NCBI RefSeq assembly: GCF_018260405.1
Contig: NZ_JAGLBG010000006.1
Span: forward strand, 1 to 62,341
From: Deinococcus sp.
GTDB lineage: Bacteria; Deinococcota; Deinococci; Deinococcales; Deinococcaceae
Length of the DNA stretch: 62,341 bases
Direction of reading: 5' to 3'
The position numbers and the translations under genes were made by a program. The stretch's first letter is position 1. The number at the start of each line of letters is the position of its first letter. Positions 54,451 to 62,341 of the stretch are shown piece by piece. The notes under the pieces are model-generated. The model saw only the letters and a list, made by a program, of their open reading frames with translations, was not told where the DNA came from and searched no databases.

Positions 54451-56575
54451 TATTGGTCACGTCCCAGCCCAGCATGGCGTACACGCTCGCCGTCCACCCG
54501 GTATCGTTCAGCACGCGGTAATGGTGCGCCCACTGCCAGCGGCGGTAGGCATCGCCAGCGGCTTCCAGGCGGGCTTCGTCTTGCAAGGCGTCGGCCAGTG
54601 GGTTCTGCGGCGGGGCGCTGAGGTGCTGCAAGCTCAGGGCACCTTCCAGCTCGGCCAGCGTCTTGGGGCCGAAGGCGAAGGACACGCGGCCCCCCTGCCC
54701 AGCCTCTTGTAGCCAGCGGCGCAGGTCGGCTTCCGGCGGCAGGGCGTACAGGATAACTTCCTGACCGCAGAGCGCCGCGCCCGGTTCCAGCAGCTGCACC
54801 CCCGGCACGTTGTCACGCAAGAAGCCCACCACGCCGTTCTCGGCGTAGGCCACGGCACCCGTGCTCAGACGGCCCATCGCCTCGCGGGGATTGAGGCGCG
54901 GCAGGCTGGTCAACGCTCCGGCGGTGTCCTCCGAGTCAGCGCCCTCCAGTTCCAGCGGCTGGGGGGGGCGCAGCGCCTGAGCGTGCAGCTCCAGACTAAC
55001 GCGGCCCCGCCACTCGTTCAGGTTCAGGTGGGTGCCCAGGTCGCGTTCACCCGCCTCGGCGCGGGTTTCGCCGTACTTCACGCCCTTGAGTTGGCCCAGG
55101 CGAAATTGCAGGCTATTGGCGTTTTTGCCGACCAGACGCGGCTCGGTCAGGTTGCCGCGCACATGCCACAGCGGGGGGCGGTGGCCTTCGCCAAACGGCT
55201 CGAAGGCGTGGGCCTGCTCGACCAGTTCGGGCGTGGCCCCCAGCAGGGGCAAAGGCGCGTCGAGGCGCACGGTGGGCACCGGCTCCGGGAACTGCCGGGC
55301 ATAGTCGTGAATACGCTCACGGAAGGCGCCGAAATTGTTCGGGTCGAGTGAAAAGCCCGCCGCGCCGGGGTGTCCGCCGAACTTTTTGAGCAAGTCCTCG
55401 CTGTTCCGCAGGCCCTGCACCGCGCTGATACCGGGCGTGCTGCGAACCGACCCCTTGCCCTGCGCCACAATATAGACGGGCTTGTAAAAGGTTTCGACCA
55501 GCTTGCTGGCCACGATGCCCATCACGCCGGGGTGCCAGTCGGCGTGCGTAAGCACCAGCGCGGGGTCGTCTGGATTCACCAGCGTCAACGCCTGCTTGAA
55601 CATCTCGTCTTGCAGGGTGCGCCGCTCGCCGTTGCGCGTTTCCAGATAGGCGGCCAGCCGTTTGGCGTCGTGCAGGCTGGTGCAGGTTAGCAAGTCCAGC
55701 GCCACATCCGCCTCCCCCATGCGCCCGGCAGCGTTCAGGCGTGGGGCCACGATAAAGGCCACGTCCCGCGCAGTGGGCTGCCTAACCGCCTTGCCGTCCA
55801 TCAGTGCCCGCAGGCCCGGCAACTCGGTGTGGGCCAGTTCAGCGAGGCCCGCACGCACCAGCGCCCGGTTTTCGCCCAGCAGCGGCGCCACGTCGGCCAC
55901 CGTGCCGATACAGGCCAGGGCGCTCAGGTGGCGCGGTTCAGGCAGGCCCAGCTCCTCGTAGACTGCCCACAGCAGGTGATAGGCCACGCCCGCCCCGGTC
56001 AGGTTGTGCAGTTCGTGGTCGTAGCCTTCGGTCAGGTGCGGGTGAACCACCAGACAGTCCGGAAAATCGGGGCCAGGCGTATGGTGATCCGTCACGATGA
56101 CCTCGGTGCCGCCCCGCAGCAAGGCCCTGATCTCCTCCAGATTGGTCACGCCGCAGTCCACCGTAACAAGCAGGTCGCTTTCGGTGGCGTGCTCGGTAAC
56201 GCGGTCCATGTGAACGCCGTAGCCCTCGTTCAGGCGGTGTGGAATAAAGCCGTGCACCACTGCGCCCGCCGCCCGCAACCCCAGCACCAGGGTCGCGGCG
56301 GCACTCACGCCGTCGGCGTCATAGTCACCGTGAATGCGGATGCGTTTGCCTGCCTGCACCGCCGCCACGATGCGCCGAGCCGCTTCACGCAAAGCCGGAT
56401 TGGGCGTCAACGTCAGCGGGGGGTCAAGCAGCCTGGGCGTCACGCCGCGCCCGCTAAGCACCTGGGCCAGCGGAGGCGACACGCGCCACTGCCGCATGGT
56501 GTCAAGCAGCACCTCGCGGCTGGCGGGGCGAGCCAGCACCCAACGCGTTCCGGATGCCTGGGCAGCTCGCGTCAT
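54416..56575 (-). CDS. recJ: single-stranded-DNA exonuclease RecJ
   Basis: 5'-3' exonuclease used in recombination and repair. 719 residues with the DHH-family motifs IRIHGDYDADGVSAA (about 95-110) and VTDHHTPG (about 180), DHHA1 region FGGHPGAAGFSL and an OB/RecJ C-terminal domain. Starts at ATG 56575 overlapping the lapA stop (ATGA); the longer frame is rejected. The final residues SRLNRPVLDSV and the TGA are encoded by a dispersed repeat, so the natural end has been replaced or extended. Confidence 0.93.
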   Translation of the reverse strand: MTRAAQASGTRWVLARPASREVLLDTMRQWRVSPPLAQVLSGRGVTPRLLDPPLTLTPNPALREAARRIVAAVQAGKRIRIHGDYDADGVSAAATLVLGLRAAGAVVHGFIPHRLNEGYGVHMDRVTEHATESDLLVTVDCGVTNLEEIRALLRGGTEVIVTDHHTPGPDFPDCLVVHPHLTEGYDHELHNLTGAGVAYHLLWAVYEELGLPEPRHLSALACIGTVADVAPLLGENRALVRAGLAELAHTELPGLRALMDGKAVRQPTARDVAFIVAPRLNAAGRMGEADVALDLLTCTSLHDAKRLAAYLETRNGERRTLQDEMFKQALTLVNPDDPALVLTHADWHPGVMGIVASKLVETFYKPVYIVAQGKGSVRSTPGISAVQGLRNSEDLLKKFGGHPGAAGFSLDPNNFGAFRERIHDYARQFPEPVPTVRLDAPLPLLGATPELVEQAHAFEPFGEGHRPPLWHVRGNLTEPRLVGKNANSLQFRLGQLKGVKYGETRAEAGERDLGTHLNLNEWRGRVSLELHAQALRPPQPLELEGADSEDTAGALTSLPRLNPREAMGRLSTGAVAYAENGVVGFLRDNVPGVQLLEPGAALCGQEVILYALPPEADLRRWLQEAGQGGRVSFAFGPKTLAELEGALSLQHLSAPPQNPLADALQDEARLEAAGDAYRRWQWAHHYRVLNDTGWTASVYAMLGWDVTNSRLNRPVLDSV

Positions 56576-56931
56576 TTGTCTGCCGCCTGAAGCGCAGGCA
56601 CATGCGGCGTCTCGGCAGCTCGCTCGGCGGGCAGCGACCCCAGCCGGGCCTGCAAGGTGGCGGCCAACCGCTGCTCGGTGGCGTGGCGCTCGCGGATGGT
56701 ATGGCGGCGGTGAATTTCGGTACGCAGCAGCGTGGGCAGCAGCAGCAGCGCACTGTACAGCCCGCCGACGACCATAAAGAGGCCGGTGGTCACTCCTGTA
56801 GAGAGCAGCAGTTCGCCGCGTCCCAGTGGCAGCGGCAGCCGGATCAGGCCGGGGTTTTCCAGGGCGATCAGGACAAGGTAAGCCAGCAGCGCCAGCAGCA
56901 GCAGCACTTGAATAAACGGCATGACGCGCAT
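56572..56931 (-). CDS. LapA-like small membrane protein
   Basis: 119 residues: two membrane segments (FIQVLLLLALLAYLVLIALE and LLLSTGVTTGLFMVVGGLYS) separated by a short loop, then a charged coiled-coil tail; the NPGLIRLPLPLG motif fits the LapA/DUF1049 family. The start at 56931 is chosen because TAAACT (56940-56945, minus) lies eight bases before, a leaderless pattern. It is co-translated with recJ by an ATGA overlap. LapA relatives assist lipopolysaccharide assembly in E. coli; a role here is not evident. Confidence 0.78.
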   Translation of the reverse strand: MRVMPFIQVLLLLALLAYLVLIALENPGLIRLPLPLGRGELLLSTGVTTGLFMVVGGLYSALLLLPTLLRTEIHRRHTIRERHATEQRLAATLQARLGSLPAERAAETPHVPALQAADK

Positions 56932-57173
56932 ATCGGGGCAGTTTAGAGCATTCGGCAAAAGAATGAAATTTTATCCCCCGACTCGTAAAGCCGCTTACAG
57001 CACGAATGGAGACGATCAGGAGGGATTTGGGGAGCTGCGGGCACAATGACGCCATCTGGGAAACACAAGCCCACACGCCCCCAGAGCCGTCTGGCCCCGG
57101 GCAAAGGAAACCTGAAGGCTAGAATGTGGGCCGCGCAGAAAACCGGGGCGCGGGCTGGGGCTAGACTCCGGGC

Positions 57174-58139
57174 ATGATCGAGTCATTCATCGGGCACACG
57201 CCGATTGCGCAGCTCAAACGCTTGGCCGGGCCGGACATGGCCGACGTGTTTATCAAGCTCGAAGGCCAGAATCCGGGTGGCAGCATCAAAGATCGCACCG
57301 CCCTGGGCCTGATCGAGGATGCCGAGGCGCGGGGCGTGCTGCGTCCCGGCGGCACCATTATCGAGCCGACCAGCGGCAACACCGGAATTGGCCTGGCGCA
57401 GATCGCGGCGGCACGCGGTTACAAACTGATTTTGTGTATGCCCGCCCAGATGAGCGAGGAGCGTAAGCGCACGCTGAAAGCCTACGGCGCACAGCTAGTT
57501 CTGACTGACCCGGTGCGCCGCATGGCCGCCGCCATCGAGGAAGCCGAGCGACTGGCCGCCGAGACGGGCGGCGTGGTTATGGGCCAGTTTACCAACCCGG
57601 CCAACCCCGCCGTACATGAACGCACCACTGGCCCCGAACTGTGGGAGCAGATGGAAGGCCGCATCGACGCCTTTGTGTACGGCTCAGGTACGGGCGGCAC
57701 CATCAGCGGCGTGGGCCGGTTCCTGAAAAGGCAAAACCCGGACATTCAGGTCATCGCCTGCGAACCCGCCCGCAGCAACGTGATTTCGGGCGGCGAACGC
57801 GGCGAACACGGCTTTCAGGGCATGGGGCCGGGGTTTATTCCCGGCAACCTCGACCTTAGCGTTCTCGACGGCGTAATTCAGGTCTGGGAGGAAGACGCCT
57901 ATCCGCTGGCCCGCCAACTGGCCGAGCAGGAAGGCATTTTCGTGGGCATGAGCAGCGGAGCGATGGCCTGGGCCGCGCTTGAAGTGGCCCGCAGGCTGGG
58001 GCCGGGCAAGCGCGTGCTGACCATCGCCTGTGACACCGGAGCGCGTTACCTGACCACGGCCCTGTTTGACGGCGGACAGGACACGCCGAAGGGGTATAAG
58101 GTGCGGTCGCGGGAGCTGCTGGTGGAAGTGGACTCCTAG
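57174..58139 (+). CDS. cysteine synthase (PLP-dependent)
   Basis: 321 residues. The PLP lysine lies in NPGGSIKDR (Lys39), the phosphate cradle GSGTGGTISG (about 160) and the substrate loop PTSGNTG (about 66) are intact. The sequence resembles CysK/CysM; the choice between O-acetylserine and other acceptors cannot be made. The start is leaderless: TAGACT (57162-57167) six bases before ATG. No partner serine acetyltransferase is adjacent. Confidence 0.93.
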   Translation: MIESFIGHTPIAQLKRLAGPDMADVFIKLEGQNPGGSIKDRTALGLIEDAEARGVLRPGGTIIEPTSGNTGIGLAQIAAARGYKLILCMPAQMSEERKRTLKAYGAQLVLTDPVRRMAAAIEEAERLAAETGGVVMGQFTNPANPAVHERTTGPELWEQMEGRIDAFVYGSGTGGTISGVGRFLKRQNPDIQVIACEPARSNVISGGERGEHGFQGMGPGFIPGNLDLSVLDGVIQVWEEDAYPLARQLAEQEGIFVGMSSGAMAWAALEVARRLGPGKRVLTIACDTGARYLTTALFDGGQDTPKGYKVRSRELLVEVDS

Positions 58140-58373
58140 AGCTACTCGCAAAGCGGATTCGGTCGCTTGGCCCAGACCCGCGTAACTGTAACCGGGAGCT
58201 CCCTAGCTAGTGAGAAGTGGTCAGTGGTGGCTGGCAGGCCAGGGAACTTGGTGTTCTTCCAGCTCAACCCTATTCGGCGCCGCGCCCATAGCACTTTTTC
58301 CACTCACGACTGACCCCTCACGGCCTTCTTGTCCTCCCCCCCTCTTTTCGCCACAAGCCCTATTATTTCCCCT
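58140..58373. other. intergenic region upstream of the plsY-aar fusion
   Basis: No ORF supported. Starts with a short dispersed sequence (CCTAGAGCTACTCGCAAAGCGG ... CCCAGACCCGCGTAACT in pieces) shared with 13447-13510. GTGGTCAGTGGTGGC is related to the heptad at cdsA in reverse. CCTCTTTTCGCCACAAGCCC (58341-58360) echoes the pre-argS and pre-asp23 tracts, directly before the TATTAT box. Confidence 0.5.
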
Positions 58374-60047
58374 ATGTTGTTTCTCTCCGCCCTACTGCTA
58401 GCCGTCGCGTTTCTGGTGGGAAGTCTGCCACTGGGACACTGGCTGCTGGCCCGCTCGGGCGTCAGCACGCGCCTGAACAATGCCCATAACCTGGGGGTGG
58501 AGAACGTGCTGCGGCGAGTCGGCCCGCACCTGGCCCTGGGCAGCGCCGCGCTGGACGCCCTCAAGGGCTTTGCGGCCATCCTGATGGTTTCCAGTTACGG
58601 CCACCCCGAAGTGACCATCATGGCGGCCCTGAGCACCTACCTGGGGCACCTGAACCCGCCGCGCTTTTTATTTGGCTCGACGCCGCCGCGTGGCCGGGGT
58701 AACTTGGTGCTGCTGGGGGTGCTGGCCGGGCTGATCGTCACCGGAGCCGTTCCCTTCTGGGCCGGGCTGCTACCGGTGCTGGCCTACGCGGGCGTGGCCG
58801 GATACTGGGGCTTTATCAGCGCGGCAACGCTGGCGGGCCTGGGGACGCTGGCCGCAGCAGTCGCCGCCCTGCCACTCAGTCCCGCTCCCAAACTGACCAC
58901 GCTGGCCCTGCTCATCAGCGCGGCGTGGCGCTTTAAGGAAAACCTGGGCCGCATCCTGGACGGCACCGAGCCGCGTGTGGGCGAGGACGTGCCATTGGCG
59001 GGCAAACGCGAGGACGTGGTGGTGGCCGCCTTCATGATTCACCCCATGAACGTGCACGATTTCTGGTCGGCGCAGCGCTTTGCCTGGCTACGCCCGCTGG
59101 TCGAAAAGGGGCTGATCAGCGAGAAGACCGTACGCCAGATGGCCGACGAGATGCGCCCCATGAAGGTCGGGGAACTGCGCGGCATCCGCACGCCGCAGGG
59201 CAAGGAAATCCGCTGTTACCTGCTGTCCTCACCACTGCTGCCTGACCGTTTCAGCGACAACCCCGAACTGGCGACCCGCCGGGCCACCGAGGGAGCACGC
59301 CTCGCTCACGAACTGGGCGCAGAGGTCTTCGGGCTGGGAGCGTTCTGGAGTGTGGTAGGCAACAAGGGCGTAGACGTGCAGGCGGCTGTGCCCGACATCA
59401 CCATCACCAACGGCGGCGCGTATACCTCCGGCACCATCAAGATGGCCATTCCAGGCATCTTGCGGCACTTCAGCGAAACCGGGCGCGACCTGAAGCAGGC
59501 CACGGCAGGCATCGTGGGCGCAAACGGCGTGGTGGCCTTTGGCATCGCCCGCACAATTGCCCCGCAGGTCGGTAAAGTCATCATGATCGGGCGCGACTTG
59601 GTAAAGCTGGAACGCAGCGCAACCACCCTGCGCCGGGCCAATCCAGACACCGAAATTGTGACCACCACCAGTTACGATACGCTGAATCAGGCCGACCTAA
59701 TCTTCAGCGCCACCAGCGACCCCAACCCGGTGATTTTTCCGCGCCATGTCAAGCCCGGTACCTGGATTTTCGACGAGGGCCGCCCCGCCGACGTGGACGA
59801 GAGCGTGCGCGAGGTGCCTGGAGTGCGCCTGATTCCCGGCGGACTGGTGCGCCCGCCCGGCTCCATGACCACCAACATCGACCTACAGTTTGGTGATGGA
59901 AACGTGCCCGCATGCCTTGCCGAAACGCTGATTATTGCTGCTACTGGCGAACACCAGCGCAAGAGTCTGGGCGCCCAGACACTGATCGAGAACATCAACT
60001 TCTTCGTCGACGAGGCGCAGAAACTGGGTTTTGAAGTGGTGGACTGA
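58374..60047 (+). CDS. fusion of a PlsY-like acyltransferase and an acyl-ACP-reductase-like dehydrogenase
   Basis: 557 residues. Residues 1-200 resemble PlsY (glycerol-3-phosphate acyltransferase using acyl-phosphate): membrane segments, VGSLPLGHWLLAR, HNLGVENVLRRVG, DALKGF, and RFKENLGRILDGTEP; the usual GGKG loop reads RGRGN, so activity may differ. Residues about 215-557 resemble cyanobacterial acyl-ACP reductase: GAEVFGLGAFWSVVG, NGGAYTSG, the NAD(P) motif GIVGANG, DEGRPADVDE, IPGGLV and NVPACLAETL, whose Cys514 aligns with the acylated Cys of that enzyme. Leaderless start: TATTAT seven bases before ATG. An acyl-to-aldehyde role is inferred. Confidence 0.75.
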   Translation: MLFLSALLLAVAFLVGSLPLGHWLLARSGVSTRLNNAHNLGVENVLRRVGPHLALGSAALDALKGFAAILMVSSYGHPEVTIMAALSTYLGHLNPPRFLFGSTPPRGRGNLVLLGVLAGLIVTGAVPFWAGLLPVLAYAGVAGYWGFISAATLAGLGTLAAAVAALPLSPAPKLTTLALLISAAWRFKENLGRILDGTEPRVGEDVPLAGKREDVVVAAFMIHPMNVHDFWSAQRFAWLRPLVEKGLISEKTVRQMADEMRPMKVGELRGIRTPQGKEIRCYLLSSPLLPDRFSDNPELATRRATEGARLAHELGAEVFGLGAFWSVVGNKGVDVQAAVPDITITNGGAYTSGTIKMAIPGILRHFSETGRDLKQATAGIVGANGVVAFGIARTIAPQVGKVIMIGRDLVKLERSATTLRRANPDTEIVTTTSYDTLNQADLIFSATSDPNPVIFPRHVKPGTWIFDEGRPADVDESVREVPGVRLIPGGLVRPPGSMTTNIDLQFGDGNVPACLAETLIIAATGEHQRKSLGAQTLIENINFFVDEAQKLGFEVVD

Positions 60048-60065
60048 ACATAAGCCTGAGCCTGC

Positions 60066-60206
60066 TTAGAGCAGTGCTCCGAATGATGAGCACGTCGGAA
60101 CAACACCGCCGCCCCCTTCATTCTACGTCCTGCTCTTTCTTTTTCACTCGTTCCACTCGGCAAAAAGATGGTCAAAAGAGCGCCATCTTTTTGCAAAATG
60201 CTCTAA
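60066..60206 (+). repeat. complete 141-bp MITE
   Basis: TTAGAGCAGTGCTCCGAATG at the left, AAAATGCTCTAA at the right, and a near-perfect GCAAAAAGATGGT / GCCATCTTTTTGC hairpin (one G:T). Closely matches 47800-47940. Here it stands alone, not inside another repeat, flanked by TA. Confidence 0.88.
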
Positions 60207-60267
60207 ATCCCCGTCTTGGTCACGAGCTGTAAGAACTTAGCGAACTGGATTACGTTAGGGTAATCCG

Positions 60268-61206
60268 GTGAGGAATAAAGCGGCGCCCGCACTTCCAGCC
60301 ATCGAGGTGCGCGGCCTTTCTAAAAAATTTGGGCAGATCAGCATTCTTGAGGACGTGAATCTGGCGGTCAAACCTGGCGAGGTCTATGCCTTGACCGGAC
60401 CGAACGGGGCGGGGAAGACCACCCTGATCCGGACCATGACCGGTCTCGCCTTTCCGACAGGAGGCAAGGTTCAGATTTTGGGTCTTGACATTCATACCAA
60501 CGGCATACGGGCGCGGGCGCACCTGGGCGCGGTGGTGGAGGCTCCAGCCAAGTTCTATCCGCAGTTCACCGGCACAGAGAACCTCAGGATTCATTCCAGC
60601 CTGGCCGCTATGGCTCCGGGGCAGCCCGCCATCAGCCGCGACCGCTTGCGGGAAGTGCTGGCCCTGCTCGAACTGACCCGTATGGCCGACCGTAAGGTGT
60701 CCGAGTACTCGCTGGGGCAGCGGCAGCGGCTCGGGGTCGCCAGCGCCATTTTGTCTGAACCCAAAGTCCTGATTCTGGACGAACCGACCAGCGGCCTTGA
60801 TCCTCTGGGCATCGGTCTGATTCACCGAATCGTGACCAGTCTGGCGACCAGCGGGTGCGCGGTTATTCTCAGCACGCACCACCTGCGCGAAATTGCCACC
60901 TATGCTCATACAGTCGGAATTCTGACGGGCGGGCGGATGGTCGATACCGTCGATCTTAAGCAGCGCCGCGCGGCGTTCCGTTTCCGGGTAGAAGACCCCG
61001 TGGCGGTGGCGGCGGCCCTGGAACAGTTGCCCTTCGTGCGCCGGGCTTCCACCCGGGTGCCCTACGCTGTCGCCCAGTTGACCGACCCAGGCAGTATGCC
61101 CGATGTATTGATGTTCCTGGCCAAAGAAGGGGTCCGGGTTTTCGAGGCCAGCCCGGACCATTTCAATCTTTACGAGTATTACCGTGACCGCGTAGGACAA
61201 GCCTGA
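60268..61206 (+). CDS. ABC transporter ATP-binding protein
   Basis: 312 residues: Walker A GPNGAGKTT, signature-like YSLGQRQRLG, Walker B ILDEPTSGLD, then the H-loop STHHL. The last 80 residues form a C-terminal extension typical of bacitracin/antibiotic-type ABC-2 exporters (BcrA-like). It starts at GTG 60268 with TAGGGT (60256-60261) six bases before, another leaderless start. Likely partner is the permease downstream. Confidence 0.9.
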   Translation: MRNKAAPALPAIEVRGLSKKFGQISILEDVNLAVKPGEVYALTGPNGAGKTTLIRTMTGLAFPTGGKVQILGLDIHTNGIRARAHLGAVVEAPAKFYPQFTGTENLRIHSSLAAMAPGQPAISRDRLREVLALLELTRMADRKVSEYSLGQRQRLGVASAILSEPKVLILDEPTSGLDPLGIGLIHRIVTSLATSGCAVILSTHHLREIATYAHTVGILTGGRMVDTVDLKQRRAAFRFRVEDPVAVAAALEQLPFVRRASTRVPYAVAQLTDPGSMPDVLMFLAKEGVRVFEASPDHFNLYEYYRDRVGQA

Positions 61207-61324
61207 TGCGCCGCAGCTGCACCCCTGAATTCCCCAGCGTCTGGGACTGCGTTGGGGACTGCGTTGCGGCGCTCCGGCCTTGCGCTTTTCCTCAATATTC
61301 TGTTTTTCTGCCCCGGAGGGCCGC

Positions 61325-62101
61325 GTGCTGACCCTGATTACCCTTGAATTTCGCAAGCTTTTAGGTTCCCGCAGTGCTCAACTGGCGCTGCTCATCAGCT
61401 TTTTTCTGCCGCTTTTGTGGGCAGTGGCCCCCCGGCTGGGTCTTTTGCTCGGCAATATGGCTGTGGTCAGCGGTTGGCAAATGCCCGCCGTGAGCATCGG
61501 CGTGGCGGTACAGTTCATGATTCCGCTGTTTATTGCCGTGGTCGTGGCCGAAATGATCGGCACCGAGGTTTCCCAGGGAACGCTGGCGCCTTTGCTGCTG
61601 CGCCCGGTCAGCCGCAACCACGTGATGTTCAGCAAGCTGCTGGTCGCCTTGAGTTTCCCGTTTCTGCTGATCGCGGCCACTGTGATCGGTTCGCTGCTGG
61701 TCGGCATTCCCAGAGGCTTCGGGATGTTCGGGGGCGGTACAGGTATGGGGCCGGGGCTTTTTGTGGGCGTCGGTACGCTGACCAGTGGAGCCGCGTTTGC
61801 CGAGGTGCTGCGCGGCAGTCTGCTGGCCGCCGTGATGCTGGTGCCGGTCGCCGCGCTGTCTCTCCTGTGCGGGGTTTTATTCCTAAACACGGCTTCGGCG
61901 GCCCTGGCTACGCTGGCTATTTTGAACATCATGCGGTTGCTGGTGGTTTTTCCGCAGGCCCTTCAGCGCGTGCTGCTCACCAACTATCTGGCACTGTACA
62001 CCCAGCAGGGCAACCTGACGCAGGCGCTCATTTTGCTGCTGATCTATACCGTGGGCTTTAGTGCAATGGCTCTTATCGCCTTTGATCGGCGCGACATCTG
62101 A
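61325..62101 (+). CDS. ABC-2-type transporter permease
   Basis: 258 residues, about six membrane segments (RSAQLALLISFFLPLLWAV, FMIPLFIAVVVAEMIGTEV), with the EVSQGTLAPLLLRPVSR cytoplasmic loop typical of ABC-2 permeases. Starts at GTG 61325 behind GGAGG, 118 bp after the ATPase gene, in an apparent two-gene operon. The substrate is unknown; antimicrobial peptide or lipid export is common for the class. The TGA runs into a palindromic repeat. Confidence 0.88.
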   Translation: MLTLITLEFRKLLGSRSAQLALLISFFLPLLWAVAPRLGLLLGNMAVVSGWQMPAVSIGVAVQFMIPLFIAVVVAEMIGTEVSQGTLAPLLLRPVSRNHVMFSKLLVALSFPFLLIAATVIGSLLVGIPRGFGMFGGGTGMGPGLFVGVGTLTSGAAFAEVLRGSLLAAVMLVPVAALSLLCGVLFLNTASAALATLAILNIMRLLVVFPQALQRVLLTNYLALYTQQGNLTQALILLLIYTVGFSAMALIAFDRRDI

Positions 62102-62265
62102 GACAGACTGCCGGTCTGTGTGGTTGACCACCCGCAAAGACGCCGGGTGGCCAACTCCTCGCCCGGAACCCGTTTCTCTGCTGCTCGCACTGCCTCGCCG
62201 CTTTGCAGGTTCGGCCTGGGTGAAAGCTATTGCCAACCTTCTAACCAGTTAACCAGAGTCTGTAT
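62102..62265 (+). repeat. 164-bp palindromic repeat at the permease stop
   Basis: Begins GACAGACTGCCGG right after the stop codon, ends AGAGTCTGTAT. Same length and layout as 37632-37795 and matches the outer parts of 47778 and 17771. Confidence 0.75.
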
Positions 62266-62301
62266 GAGAGGCTGTCTGAGGCCCATATCGTCGGAGTATC
62301 C

Positions 62302-62341
62302 ATGCTGCCCTCTTCATCAGGCGCACAATCGCTGGAGCAGA
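62302..62341 (+). CDS. start of a gene cut by the window end
   Basis: ATG 62302 with CGGAG ten bases upstream opens a frame MLPSSSGAQSLEQ to the last base. Too short to identify. Confidence 0.35.
   Translation, partial: MLPSSSGAQSLEQ

Noticed and set aside
56576..57076. N-terminal extension of the recJ frame up to 57076
   Set aside because: It overlaps lapA in another frame, is Ala/Arg-rich, and RecJ proteins start near the ATG at 56575.

Overview
The window is chromosomal DNA from a high-GC bacterium, almost certainly a Deinococcus. Three things point there. First, housekeeping genes dominate and their proteins read like Deinococcus orthologues. Second, at least 24 genes carry a TANNNT -10 box only 6-10 nt upstream of the start codon, the hallmark of leaderless mRNAs that are abundant in this genus. 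Third, the gaps between genes are packed with small palindromic non-coding repeats. No rRNA or tRNA gene, CRISPR array, prophage or replication origin was recognised.

Layout. 1-780: the 5' part of an IS66-type transposase (minus strand) abutting a truncated secreted-protein gene. 780-4060: glycolate oxidase-like glcD (with a tiny leaderless leader ORF), a short glcE-like gene and coaE. 4040-10240 (minus): pyrG, an M50 protease, a CCA-type nucleotidyltransferase, an HtrA protease and a solute-binding protein. 10450-18870: hslO, a metallophosphatase, a tandem-duplicated HspR regulator with its operator, a CBS-ACT protein, two OmpH/Skp-like chaperones, a stress-protein homologue, a polyprenyl synthase and a NodB deacetylase. 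19260-21990 (minus): rpmH-rnpA-yidD-yidC with overlapping frames. 22300-26500: rpsB-tsf, pyrH, frr, cdsA. 26570-31910: a BMP-type lipoprotein, ligA, and the coupled trio asp23-nusB-folD. 32550-43990: argS, a secreted protein, hemE-hemH-hemY, argJ, a winged-helix protein, dxr-rseP. 44060-50040: two lipoproteins, a pyrophosphatase-like gene, an RluA synthase, uppP, a barnase/barstar pair, tsaD. 50370-58140: comEA-comEC, a SIS protein, lapA-recJ, a cysteine synthase. 58370-62341: a PlsY-acyl-ACP-reductase-like fusion, an ABC ATPase/permease pair and the first codons of another gene.

Most notable observations: (i) the gene at 58374-60047 fuses a PlsY-like acyltransferase to a domain resembling cyanobacterial acyl-ACP reductase, with the GxxGxxG motif and a candidate catalytic Cys, which could feed aldehyde to the alkylamine lipids known from Deinococcus; (ii) HspR is an almost perfect internal duplication and is preceded by a near-consensus HAIR operator over its leaderless promoter; (iii) two dispersed repeat families are nested: a TA-flanked 141-bp MITE inserted into palindromic repeats, and roughly 40-nt modules with covarying hairpin arms expanded at one position inside another repeat; (iv) these repeats repeatedly start exactly at stop codons and even supply the C-terminus of RecJ; (v) heptameric GCCACNN tracts lie upstream of pyrH, frr, asp23-nusB-folD and argS, and a different heptamer lies upstream of cdsA.
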